A stretch of DNA of 12,837 nt. Source: Campylobacteraceae bacterium. GTDB taxonomy: Bacteria; Campylobacterota; Campylobacteria; Campylobacterales; Sulfurovaceae. Made by a program: the position numbers and the translations under genes. This document shows positions 6,635 through 12,837 of the stretch, in pieces; positions within the stretch are counted from its first letter, which is position 1, and every line of letters begins with the position of its first letter. The notes under the pieces are model-generated. The model made no database searches, had not been told where the DNA came from, and saw only the letters and a program-made list of their open reading frames with translations. Location of the stretch: NCBI GenBank assembly GCA_026995985.1, contig JALWNF010000169.1, positions 1-12,837 of the forward strand. Direction: 5' to 3'.

Positions 6635-6640
6635 TTTAGC

Positions 6641-6646
6641 TATAAT
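6641..6646 (+). promoter_or_regulatory. -10 box for the rluD-to-EnvC operon
   Basis: Perfect TATAAT, 18 bases before the ATG at 6665, giving a predicted leader of about 12 bases that contains AAAAAAGAG as a weak ribosome site. It is the only obvious promoter for the six-gene operon that follows. Confidence 0.55.
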
Positions 6647-6664
6647 TTCTTAAAAAAGAGTAAT

Positions 6665-7636
6665 ATGGATTTAGAATCATTTGAAGTTCAATCAGTAGGG
6701 CGTTTAGATAAGATTTTAACAGATATTTTAGGTGAAAGTCGCAATCAAGTTGAGCAGCTTATTAAAGAGGGTTTAGTAAAAGTTAATGGGCAAGTAGTTC
6801 TAAAAACAGGTAAAAAGTTAGTTATTGGTGATAGAGTTGAATACTCTTTTAAAAAGGCTACTCCTAAAGAGCCTATAGTTGTTGATTTTGATGTAGAGAT
6901 ACTCTATGAAGATGAGGTAATGATGGTGGTTAACAAACCATCTGGATTGGTTGTTCACCCTGCACCATCTGTTAAAGGGGCAACATTGGTTGATTGGCTT
7001 GTTCAAAGGGGTATCTCTCTTTCGACTATTGCAGGAGAGGAGAGGCATGGAATTGTCCATAGAATAGATAGAGATACTACAGGTGCATTAGTAGTAGCTA
7101 AAACTAATGAGGCTCATCAGAGGTTGAGTCAACAGCTTAGAGACAAAAGTATGGGGCGTTACTACTTAGCTTTAATAGATTATCCTCTAAAAGAGAGTGG
7201 TATTGTAGAGAGACCAATAGGAAGAAATCCAAAAAATCGCTTTAAAATGGGAGTAGTTCCTAATGGAAAAGAGGCAAAGTCTGCCTTTTATAAATTGGTT
7301 TCAAATAAGAAAAAAGAGGAGCTTATAGCAGTTAAACTATTTACAGGTAGAACTCATCAGATTCGTGTTCATTTAGAGAGTTTGGGTAGACATATACTAG
7401 GAGATACTTTATATGGATTTAAGAGCAAAAAAGATACAATAGATAGAGTATTTTTGCACGCATATAAATTATATCTGTTTCACCCAATAACAAAAAAGAA
7501 GATGGAGTTTGTAGCTCCACTCTTTAGTGATATGCGGGAGTATATAGCTAAAAATTTTAACGAAGGAGAGGTTAATGAGAAGATTAATGCAAATATCATT
7601 GACAACTATTTTACTACTATTACTAAACGGATGTAA
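6665..7636 (+). CDS. RluA/RluD-family 23S rRNA pseudouridine synthase
   Basis: Protein of 323 residues. An S4 RNA-binding domain occupies about 8-62 (RLDKILTDIL, VKVNG). The catalytic domain follows, with VNKPSGLVVHP at 89-99, the motif HRIDRDTTG at 132-140 containing the catalytic aspartate D135, and GRTHQIRVHL at 228-237. The S4-plus-catalytic layout, the VVHPAP stretch and the length favour RluD (pseudouridines of helix 69) over RluC, but the exact target uridines cannot be deduced. It heads a packed operon and its final 62 bases overlap the lipoprotein gene, the C-terminal tail after about residue 303 being the shared part. The gene at this position in C. jejuni is, as I recall, also a ribosomal pseudouridine synthase. 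Confidence 0.88.
   Translation: MDLESFEVQSVGRLDKILTDILGESRNQVEQLIKEGLVKVNGQVVLKTGKKLVIGDRVEYSFKKATPKEPIVVDFDVEILYEDEVMMVVNKPSGLVVHPAPSVKGATLVDWLVQRGISLSTIAGEERHGIVHRIDRDTTGALVVAKTNEAHQRLSQQLRDKSMGRYYLALIDYPLKESGIVERPIGRNPKNRFKMGVVPNGKEAKSAFYKLVSNKKKEELIAVKLFTGRTHQIRVHLESLGRHILGDTLYGFKSKKDTIDRVFLHAYKLYLFHPITKKKMEFVAPLFSDMREYIAKNFNEGEVNEKINANIIDNYFTTITKRM
7563..7568 (+). promoter_or_regulatory. Shine-Dalgarno site for the lipoprotein, inside rluD
   Basis: AAGGAG six bases before the ATG at 7575. It lies inside the rluD reading frame and fixes the overlapping start. Confidence 0.75.
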
Positions 7637-8264
7637 CCCCTCTGCATTAGTTAATATGAGCAATGAACAGTTAGACCCAAACTTACCAAAACTTAATAAT
7701 GTAAGAGCAATTCCTAGTAATACCTATGTTGCTTTTGAGTGGCAACCAATGGTTAGAGAAGGGATACAAGGGTATAATATCTATAGAACAAAAACAAATC
7801 AGTATGTAAATAGTTCTACTAAAGAGCTAGAGAAAATTGCAACTATACGTAATCGTTTTGCTTCACATTATGTCGATACAGGACTACAGCAAAATAGTAC
7901 CTATACATATACATTTACAACATTAAGAGGTGGTTTTGAGTCTCCTCATGGTAAAGTAATTGAGATAAAAACACTGCCTCCATTTCCACCTGTAACTTTT
8001 CTAAAGGGGTATCAAAAGGCAATTAATACCATTAAGCTACTTTGGAGACCTCATACTGATATGCGTGTAAAGATGTATAAGATTGAAAGAAGTATGAATG
8101 GTGGTGAGTGGAAATGGATAGGTATTTCTAAGCATAGAATGATGTCTGAGTATATTGATAGTACTATTGTTCCTGGTAATAGATATACTTACCGTGTAAT
8201 AGCAGTAGGCTTTGATGATAGTATCTCAAGACCAAGTGCAACTATAACTATTCAGGCAAGGTAG
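7575..8264 (+). CDS. Fibronectin type III domain lipoprotein, FlpA-like
   Basis: Lipoprotein of 229 residues. A type II signal peptide ends in the lipobox LNGC with the lipidated Cys20, so the mature protein is anchored in a membrane, probably the outer. Two fibronectin type III domains follow, about 38-134 and 139-229. The second contains WRPHTDMRV at 157-165, which matches seven of nine positions of the fibronectin-binding nonapeptide I recall for C. jejuni FlpA (WRPHPDFRV). Its place between rluD and trmB is the same as that of flpA (Cj1279c). C. jejuni FlpA is about 410 residues with three such domains, so this protein lacks the third. Whether it is an adhesin here is unknown; an envelope role tied to the downstream FtsEX genes is an alternative. 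The start overlaps rluD by 62 bases but has a strong ribosome site. Confidence 0.85.
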   Translation: MRRLMQISLTTILLLLLNGCNPSALVNMSNEQLDPNLPKLNNVRAIPSNTYVAFEWQPMVREGIQGYNIYRTKTNQYVNSSTKELEKIATIRNRFASHYVDTGLQQNSTYTYTFTTLRGGFESPHGKVIEIKTLPPFPPVTFLKGYQKAINTIKLLWRPHTDMRVKMYKIERSMNGGEWKWIGISKHRMMSEYIDSTIVPGNRYTYRVIAVGFDDSISRPSATITIQAR

Positions 8265-8271
8265 ATAGTTA

Positions 8272-9450
8272 ATGCCACATATTACGGTTAAGCCTTTTAA
8301 TACTTCCTTGGTTGAAAATAAGAGGTATGGTGATACAGAGGTACTTTTTAAAGCAAAAGATAGCTTCTCAAAAGATGAGTTATTGGGTGTACAGCATAAA
8401 GATAAGTCTTTTCTTCTTCATATAAAAAAAAATAAGGACTCATGGCTCTTAAAGTATGATAAGGTCACACGACCACTCAAGGTAGACTTAGTAAAACAGG
8501 CTATTACTGACTTAGCAGATGGATTGAAGTTAGATATCTTAGGCTCAAATATTGCTATTCGCTCTACAAGAGAGGTTAAGTCATCGGAGTTTGAGAAGAG
8601 AGTTGAAGATTTTGAAGATGTAAAGTTCCCTTTTAATTCAGTTGCTATAGAGGTAGGGTTTGGCTCAGGAAAGCATCTTCTCTATCAAGCCAAGAAGCAT
8701 TCAGATAGGCTTTTTATTGGTATAGAGATTCATACTCCTTCTGCAATGCAAGTTTTAAAGCAGATTGAGCTAAAAGGTCTAAAGAATATCTGGGTAGTTA
8801 ACTATGATGCAAGGCTTCTTTTAGAGATGATTCCTTCTAACTCATGTCACCAAATTTTTGTTCACTTTCCTGTACCTTGGGATAAGAAGCCTCATCGTAG
8901 AGTTATATCTAGCTCCTTTTTAGAGGAGTCGATGCGTGTACTTAAAAAGGGAGGAAGGCTTGAACTTAGAACTGACTCACATAAGTACTTTTGGTATTCA
9001 CTTGAAACCTTTTTGGGAGATAGTGTTGCTAAAACTTCTGTAGAGATTAGAAAAAATGAGGCTTTAGATGTAATAAGTAAATATGAAGCACGTTGGCTTA
9101 AACAGAAAAAAGATATTTATGACGTCTATGTAACCTCCTTAGAGGAGTCTAAAGAGCGTCTGATTAACTTTGACTTCTCATTTAAAGATATAGTCTATAA
9201 AAAAGAGATTTTAGATAAAATATCTTATAAACCTCAAATATTTGATGGTTTTTTTATACATTTTGAGAGACTGTATTATATTTTAGATGATGCAATTTTA
9301 ATTAAGTTGGCATTTGGTAGTTTTGATAGACCTGAACACAAATATATCTATATTGATAGAAAAGAGGCATACTATTTTCATACTAATCCTGTCAAAACTG
9401 TCACTAACTATAAAACACACTTAAAAATTATGGAGTATTTAAATGCCTAA
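8272..9450 (+). CDS. trmB: tRNA (guanine-N7-)-methyltransferase TrmB, long Campylobacterota form
   Basis: Methylates G46 in the variable loop of tRNAs using S-adenosylmethionine. The catalytic Rossmann core lies in the middle of a 392-residue protein: EVGFGSGKH at 127-135 (SAM binding), GIEIH at 150-154, HFPVPWDKKPHRR at 198-210 (the FPDPWPKKRH block, with Asp replaced by Val) and LRTD at 232-235. Typical TrmB proteins have about 210-240 residues; here about 120 precede the core and about 120 follow it, as in Helicobacter and Campylobacter homologues. It begins seven bases after the lipoprotein stop with AAGG nearby, and overlaps ftsE by eight bases. The function of the flanking extensions is not known to me. 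Confidence 0.92.
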   Translation: MPHITVKPFNTSLVENKRYGDTEVLFKAKDSFSKDELLGVQHKDKSFLLHIKKNKDSWLLKYDKVTRPLKVDLVKQAITDLADGLKLDILGSNIAIRSTREVKSSEFEKRVEDFEDVKFPFNSVAIEVGFGSGKHLLYQAKKHSDRLFIGIEIHTPSAMQVLKQIELKGLKNIWVVNYDARLLLEMIPSNSCHQIFVHFPVPWDKKPHRRVISSSFLEESMRVLKKGGRLELRTDSHKYFWYSLETFLGDSVAKTSVEIRKNEALDVISKYEARWLKQKKDIYDVYVTSLEESKERLINFDFSFKDIVYKKEILDKISYKPQIFDGFFIHFERLYYILDDAILIKLAFGSFDRPEHKYIYIDRKEAYYFHTNPVKTVTNYKTHLKIMEYLNA

Positions 9451-10117
9451 TGTTATTACAGCTAACAATCTTACACTTGGCTATGAGAATGATGAAGATA
9501 TTATAAAAAATGCTACCTTCTCTATAAAAAAGGGAGATTTTGTCTTTATTACAGGACCTAGTGGGTCAGGTAAATCGACACTTTTAAAATCTTTTTATGG
9601 AAATCTTGCCCCTAGGTCTGGGTCATTGGTTGTTGGTGGTTTAGATATGGTAGGTATTAGTAAAAAAAATCTGCAAGAGTTAAGAACACATTTAGGAATA
9701 GTTTTTCAAGACTATAAGCTTATAAATGAGTGGACAGTTAAAAAAAATGTTGTTTTACCCCTATGGATTTCTGGTTACTCTACAGAGGTTCAAGAGACAC
9801 AAGCAAAAAGACTTTTACATCATGTTAAGTTAACAGGAAAGGAGCATAAGTATCCACTAGAGCTATCTGGTGGAGAGCAGCAAAGAGTAGGTGTAGCCCG
9901 TGCTTTAGCAAAAAATCCATTTTTAATCTTAGCAGATGAGCCAACAGGAAACCTAGATGAGTACTCCTCTAATGTTATTTGGGATTTAATGGAGAATGCT
10001 TGTCATCAGCTAGAGACAACAGTAGTGGTGGTAACTCACCGAATTCCAATGGTATTTAACATTCCTTATAGGCACTTTACCATTGATAAGAATGGGAGTA
10101 TTTATGAAGTTCATTAA
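9443..10117 (+). CDS. ftsE: Cell division ATP-binding protein FtsE
   Basis: ABC ATPase of 224 residues (E. coli FtsE has 222). Walker [10 protein letters not shown] at 38-46, Q-loop Q89, signature LSGGEQQR at 141-148, Walker B LILADE at 161-166 and H-loop H199 are all intact, so it should hydrolyse ATP. With FtsX it forms a complex at the division site that does not transport a substrate but relays a conformational signal across the inner membrane to a periplasmic amidase activator. Its ATG is eight bases inside the trmB end, with GGAG upstream, and its own end overlaps ftsX by 14 bases, indicating coupled translation of the pair. Confidence 0.93.
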   Translation: MPNVITANNLTLGYENDEDIIKNATFSIKKGDFVFITGPSGSGKSTLLKSFYGNLAPRSGSLVVGGLDMVGISKKNLQELRTHLGIVFQDYKLINEWTVKKNVVLPLWISGYSTEVQETQAKRLLHHVKLTGKEHKYPLELSGGEQQRVGVARALAKNPFLILADEPTGNLDEYSSNVIWDLMENACHQLETTVVVVTHRIPMVFNIPYRHFTIDKNGSIYEVH

Positions 10118-10913
10118 ACAGCATATTTCACTTATTTTTCCTCTAATTGCTATTTTACTTGGTTTAGAGTTTTTTATTGTATTTGACCGTACTACAGATA
10201 GTTTTGAAAAGGGACTTAAAGCTGGTTATAGTATGATAGTTGTCTCAAAAGATGAGATGAGTATAGATGATTTTAAAGCGTGGGATTCACACATTGAACA
10301 GGTAGAGGAGCTTGAAAAGTCTAAGATTTTAGAACGATTAAATATGAATAAAGATAAATCAGCAAATAAAAGTTTTGAATCATCTCTACCAAATTTTTAC
10401 TCATTAAAATTAGATGGCTATTTAACTGTAGATGAGCTAGAGTCTGTAAAGAATAATCTTCAAAAGAGTAGTAATATTTTAAGTATAGAGACATTTCAGT
10501 CCTCTTATCAGTCTAAATATGAACTATTTTCATTTATTAAGTTCTCATTTAGAACCTTTATTGGTTTTATGACTATTCTTGGTTTCTTCCTTATTGTAAA
10601 GCAGATGGAGGTTTGGAACTTTTTACATGCTCAGCGTATGAAGGTTATGGAGATTTTTGGAGCTTCACTATTTTTACGTTCAAAGGTTTTAATTAATATG
10701 GCACTTATAGATGCTATAATCTCTGCTATTATGACATCTTGGCTATTCTACCTTTTTAAAAACTCATGGGTGCAAGGTAGCCAAATGGCAATCTTAAAAG
10801 AGAATATTGAGGGTGTTTTTAAGTTTAGTGATGTTTTTATTTTACTCTTTGCTGCAATAACAGTAGTGCTTATAGCAGTCTTTTTAGTTGTTATTAATAT
10901 TAAGGAGGAGTAG
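10104..10913 (+). CDS. ftsX: Cell division protein FtsX
   Basis: Inner-membrane partner of FtsE, 269 residues from the chosen ATG. Four membrane segments are visible, about 8-27, 144-166, 196-218 and 242-266, giving the FtsX layout: one segment, a large periplasmic loop (about 28-140) that would contact the EnvC-like protein, then three segments. VMEIFGAS at 181-188, after the second segment, matches the conserved region ahead of the third segment in FtsX proteins. Earlier TTG/ATG codons exist in frame from 10083, but GGGAG five bases before 10104 and the normal cytoplasmic tail length favour this start. The stop is directly followed by the next ATG. Sequence conservation in this family is low; the call rests mainly on topology and the FtsE and EnvC neighbours. 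Confidence 0.88.
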   Translation: MKFIKQHISLIFPLIAILLGLEFFIVFDRTTDSFEKGLKAGYSMIVVSKDEMSIDDFKAWDSHIEQVEELEKSKILERLNMNKDKSANKSFESSLPNFYSLKLDGYLTVDELESVKNNLQKSSNILSIETFQSSYQSKYELFSFIKFSFRTFIGFMTILGFFLIVKQMEVWNFLHAQRMKVMEIFGASLFLRSKVLINMALIDAIISAIMTSWLFYLFKNSWVQGSQMAILKENIEGVFKFSDVFILLFAAITVVLIAVFLVVINIKEE

Positions 10914-12110
10914 ATGAGAATAACTCTTCTATTTCCTCTTTTTATATCTTTACTCTTCTCTACATCAATCGATAGTAAAATTAAATATAGTAAAAAGCAG
11001 TTAAAGATTAAGAAGATTGAGTACAAAAAGATGGACAGAAAACTCTCTTTGATAGCTAAAAAGATATTGGCTGCCAAAAAAGAGCAGAAAGCATTAGTTG
11101 CAAAGTTAAAAAGTTTAGCAAAGAGTATTAAAGAGAGTGAGGCAGAGTTTTTAAGGTTGCAAAAGGAGGAGAAGAAATATACAGATGAGTTAAACTCTAT
11201 AGGTTTAAATATTGAAAAAAAAGAGAAAAAATTTCTTGATTTGGTAGCTAAAAACTTCTCTTTAGCATTAGCTTTAGATGAACTAAAACAGCCAACTCCT
11301 GATTCTGTAATGATGAAGGAGGCATATAGACTCTATGCTAAAAAAAATGCTAAAGAGATAGAAAAGCTAGAGAGGGAGATAGCAGGACTTAAAGAGAAGA
11401 AGTCTGCTTTAAAGTTAAAACAGTTACGTATTTCAAAAGCTCTTGAAAAGTATCGTGCTGAGCGTAAGGAGTTTAAGTTAAAAAAGGCTCAAAAAGATAA
11501 GTTGATTGAGAATCTTGCTAGAGATAAGGCTATTTATCAGAAAAGATTTAACAAAATAAAAGAGAGTAGAAGAGATTTAGAGAAAAAATTAGCAAAGTTA
11601 AAAATTATTAAGCGTAATAATACAATAGAGGCAAAAAATAGAGAAGTTAAAGTAGTAGCAAAGAAGAAGAGTAGCCATATTAAAGCCAAAAACTCTATAG
11701 TTTCAGAGTCAAGTTCAAAATATACAGGCAGTAAAACAATATCTCCTATTAGAGGAGCAAGACTTATTAAGAGGTATGGTACCTATATTGACCCTATCTA
11801 TAAATTTAAAATTTTTAATAAGTCTATAACTCTAAAGGCTCCTTATGCTGGTGCAAAGGTACGTTCTGTTTTAGCAGGAAAGATTGTCTTTGCTGAAAAT
11901 TCAGGTGGTATGTTGGGTAAAGTAGTCATTATAGAGCATAGTAACGGTATTCATACTATCTATGTAAAGCTTTCTCGTTTAGCACCTGGAGTTCGTGTTG
12001 GTAAAAAAGTTGCTAAAGGAACTGTTATAGGAAAGGTAGAGAAGAGCTTAATGTTTGAAGTTACAAAAGATAATAAACATATAAATCCATTGAGGTTGAT
12101 TCGGCTATAG
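10914..12110 (+). CDS. EnvC-like murein hydrolase activator (degenerate LytM/M23 domain)
   Basis: Protein of 398 residues. A signal peptide occupies about 1-18, a very Lys/Glu-rich coiled coil about 22-235, then a linker and a LytM (peptidase M23) domain at about 277-398. The metal-binding residues expected in active M23 peptidases are gone: in the HxGID-type position the sequence reads NKSITL (302-307), the YxHLS motif is YVKLS (350-354), and the HxH before FEV is replaced by SLM (378-380). This is the EnvC condition: no hydrolase activity, but activation of a periplasmic N-acetylmuramoyl amidase, controlled by FtsEX binding to the coiled coil. The start immediately follows the ftsX stop, with AAGGAGG five bases before the ATG, so coupled production with FtsX is expected. 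The partner amidase is not in the window. Confidence 0.88.
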   Translation: MRITLLFPLFISLLFSTSIDSKIKYSKKQLKIKKIEYKKMDRKLSLIAKKILAAKKEQKALVAKLKSLAKSIKESEAEFLRLQKEEKKYTDELNSIGLNIEKKEKKFLDLVAKNFSLALALDELKQPTPDSVMMKEAYRLYAKKNAKEIEKLEREIAGLKEKKSALKLKQLRISKALEKYRAERKEFKLKKAQKDKLIENLARDKAIYQKRFNKIKESRRDLEKKLAKLKIIKRNNTIEAKNREVKVVAKKKSSHIKAKNSIVSESSSKYTGSKTISPIRGARLIKRYGTYIDPIYKFKIFNKSITLKAPYAGAKVRSVLAGKIVFAENSGGMLGKVVIIEHSNGIHTIYVKLSRLAPGVRVGKKVAKGTVIGKVEKSLMFEVTKDNKHINPLRLIRL

Positions 12111-12126
12111 TCTTATTTTTTTAGTA

Positions 12127-12178
12127 AAAACAATTAAAATTTAATTATTTTTAACTATTTAATAAGTTTAATTGTTTT
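12127..12178. repeat. Long AT-rich inverted repeat between the EnvC-like gene and carbonic anhydrase
   Basis: AAAACAATTAAA (12127-12138) is a perfect inverse of TTTAATTGTTTT (12167-12178), 12-base arms around a 28-base loop. A nested palindrome AATTAAA-A-TTTAATT lies at 12132-12146, so two alternative hairpins share the left arm. It could act as a two-way terminator for the operon or as an operator for the carbonic anhydrase promoter; the very AT-rich composition makes chance symmetry possible. Confidence 0.45.
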
Positions 12179-12182
12179 AAAA

Positions 12183-12204
12183 TATTATATTTTAAAAATA
12201 AGGA
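12183..12204 (+). promoter_or_regulatory. Promoter -10 and ribosome site for carbonic anhydrase
   Basis: TATTAT (12183-12188) overlapping TATATT (12186-12191) as -10, then AAGGA (12200-12204) seven bases before the ATG at 12212. The right arm of the upstream palindrome falls in the -35/spacer region. Confidence 0.4.
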
Positions 12205-12211
12205 ATAAAAT

Positions 12212-12837
12212 ATGGAAAAATTACAAAAAGAGGGCTATAGTACTTTTTTAAATCAATACTTTAAAGAGAATGAAGAGTTATTTTCTAATCTATCTAAAAA
12301 ACAAAAACCTCATACTATGATGATTACATGTAGTGATAGTAGAATCAATCCTGCTTTATTACTCAATGCAAAGCCAGGAGAGCTATTTATAGCACGAAAT
12401 ATAGGTAATGTTGTACCACCATATCTCCCTGCAAAAGGTTCAACACAAGCTGCTATTGAGTATGCTGTTAATGTACTAAATATTCCTAAAATTGTTGTCC
12501 TAGGACATAGTAACTGTGGTGCTTGTGCACATATGTATCATCAGCATCAAGAAGATGACCCCTCTTTACCTCATGTTGAAAACTGGCTTCAATATATTGT
12601 TCCTGCTAAGAGTGCAGCTATGCTAGAAGTACATGCAAATCAGCATAAAAATATTTTTGAGTTAACAGAGAAACATAATGTAATTAGCTCTCTACAAAGA
12701 CTTATGGAGTACCCATATATTCAAACACGTTTGGAAAAAGATGAGATTAGTTTAGAGGGTTGGTGGTATGATATAGGAAGTGGAAAAGTTGAAATTTATA
12801 ATTTTGATACACGAGATTTTGAACCTGTTATTGAACC
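12212..12837 (+). CDS. Beta-class carbonic anhydrase (3' partial)
   Basis: The reading frame is open to the window edge (208 codons and two bases); beta enzymes usually have about 200-230 residues, so only the last few are missing. It converts CO2 and water to bicarbonate. Zinc ligands and the gating pair are present: C40, D42 and R44 in the CSDSR motif, H99 and C102 in LGHSNCGAC. ARNIGNVVPP (61-70) and the EYAVNVLNIPKIVV strand also match the family, and the C-terminal part SLEGWWYDIGSGKVEIYN is typical of the Can/CynT branch. The cytoplasmic enzyme would supply bicarbonate for carboxylation, fitting an autotrophic reverse-TCA campylobacterotan, although that lifestyle is inferred. It has its own promoter and ribosome site and is separated from the previous operon by about 100 bases. 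Confidence 0.93.
   Translation, partial: MEKLQKEGYSTFLNQYFKENEELFSNLSKKQKPHTMMITCSDSRINPALLLNAKPGELFIARNIGNVVPPYLPAKGSTQAAIEYAVNVLNIPKIVVLGHSNCGACAHMYHQHQEDDPSLPHVENWLQYIVPAKSAAMLEVHANQHKNIFELTEKHNVISSLQRLMEYPYIQTRLEKDEISLEGWWYDIGSGKVEIYNFDTRDFEPVIE

Noticed and set aside
6818..7060. Open frame antisense to rluD
   Set aside because: Covers the conserved catalytic region of rluD; composition is that of a complementary shadow.
7469..7663. Antisense open frame across the rluD/lipoprotein overlap
   Set aside because: Both sense frames are supported by motifs and a ribosome site; a third coding frame here is not credible.
10083..10103. Upstream TTG/ATG starts for ftsX
   Set aside because: GGGAG is correctly spaced only for the ATG at 10104, and the extra residues fall outside the usual FtsX length.
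10748..11077. Antisense open frame with hydrophobic runs across the ftsX/EnvC junction
   Set aside because: The hydrophobic look comes from the complement of lysine-rich and membrane codons; no ribosome site or family match.

Overview
The window is low-GC DNA from a bacterium that is most likely a denitrifying member of the Campylobacterota (Sulfurimonas/Sulfurovum-like). The evidence is the gene order rluD, FlpA-type lipoprotein, trmB, ftsE, ftsX, EnvC-like, which I recall from Campylobacter jejuni (Cj1280c back to Cj1275c), the long three-part TrmB typical of that phylum, and a heme d1 (cd1 nitrite reductase) gene set. Genus cannot be fixed from this sequence. No mobile element, CRISPR array or integrase was seen.

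Left part (1-4089): heme d1 synthesis. A siroheme decarboxylase fusion (NirDL/NirGH type) enters from the left edge on the plus strand. Converging on it from the minus strand is a compact group, in order of transcription: a monoheme cytochrome c with an unusual repeated tail, the radical SAM protein NirJ, an S-adenosylmethionine:uroporphyrinogen III methyltransferase, and a Crp/Fnr-family regulator. The methyltransferase makes precorrin-2 (the siroheme precursor), the decarboxylase trims siroheme, and NirJ acts later on the route to heme d1. The cytochrome is probably a periplasmic electron carrier or maturation partner of the reductase. nirS, nirF and nirN are not in view and would have to lie elsewhere.

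Middle (4090-6634): a short divergent intergenic region holds a near-consensus Fnr/Dnr-type box placed at about -41.5 of a plausible promoter for the leftward nir group and overlapping the -35 of the rightward promoter. Rightward follow a hypoxanthine/uracil DNA glycosylase and ApaH (overlapping by 1 base), a tRNA-Ser(GCU), and an unrecognised exported protein that looks like an outer-membrane barrel.

Right part (6665-12110): a tightly packed plus-strand operon: RluD-type pseudouridine synthase, fibronectin type III lipoprotein (FlpA-like), TrmB, FtsE, FtsX and a degenerate LytM (EnvC-like) protein. FtsEX plus the EnvC-like protein form the likely envelope machine that switches on cell-wall amidases at division. 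An AT-rich palindromic spacer then leads to a beta-carbonic anhydrase cut by the right edge.

The points most worth checking are the FlpA-like lipoprotein carrying a near copy of the fibronectin-binding nonapeptide, the double-duty Fnr-type box, the duplicated tail of the cytochrome, and three promoters whose -10 boxes sit so close to the ATG that the mRNAs should be leaderless. I did not find a clear wholly new multi-gene system.
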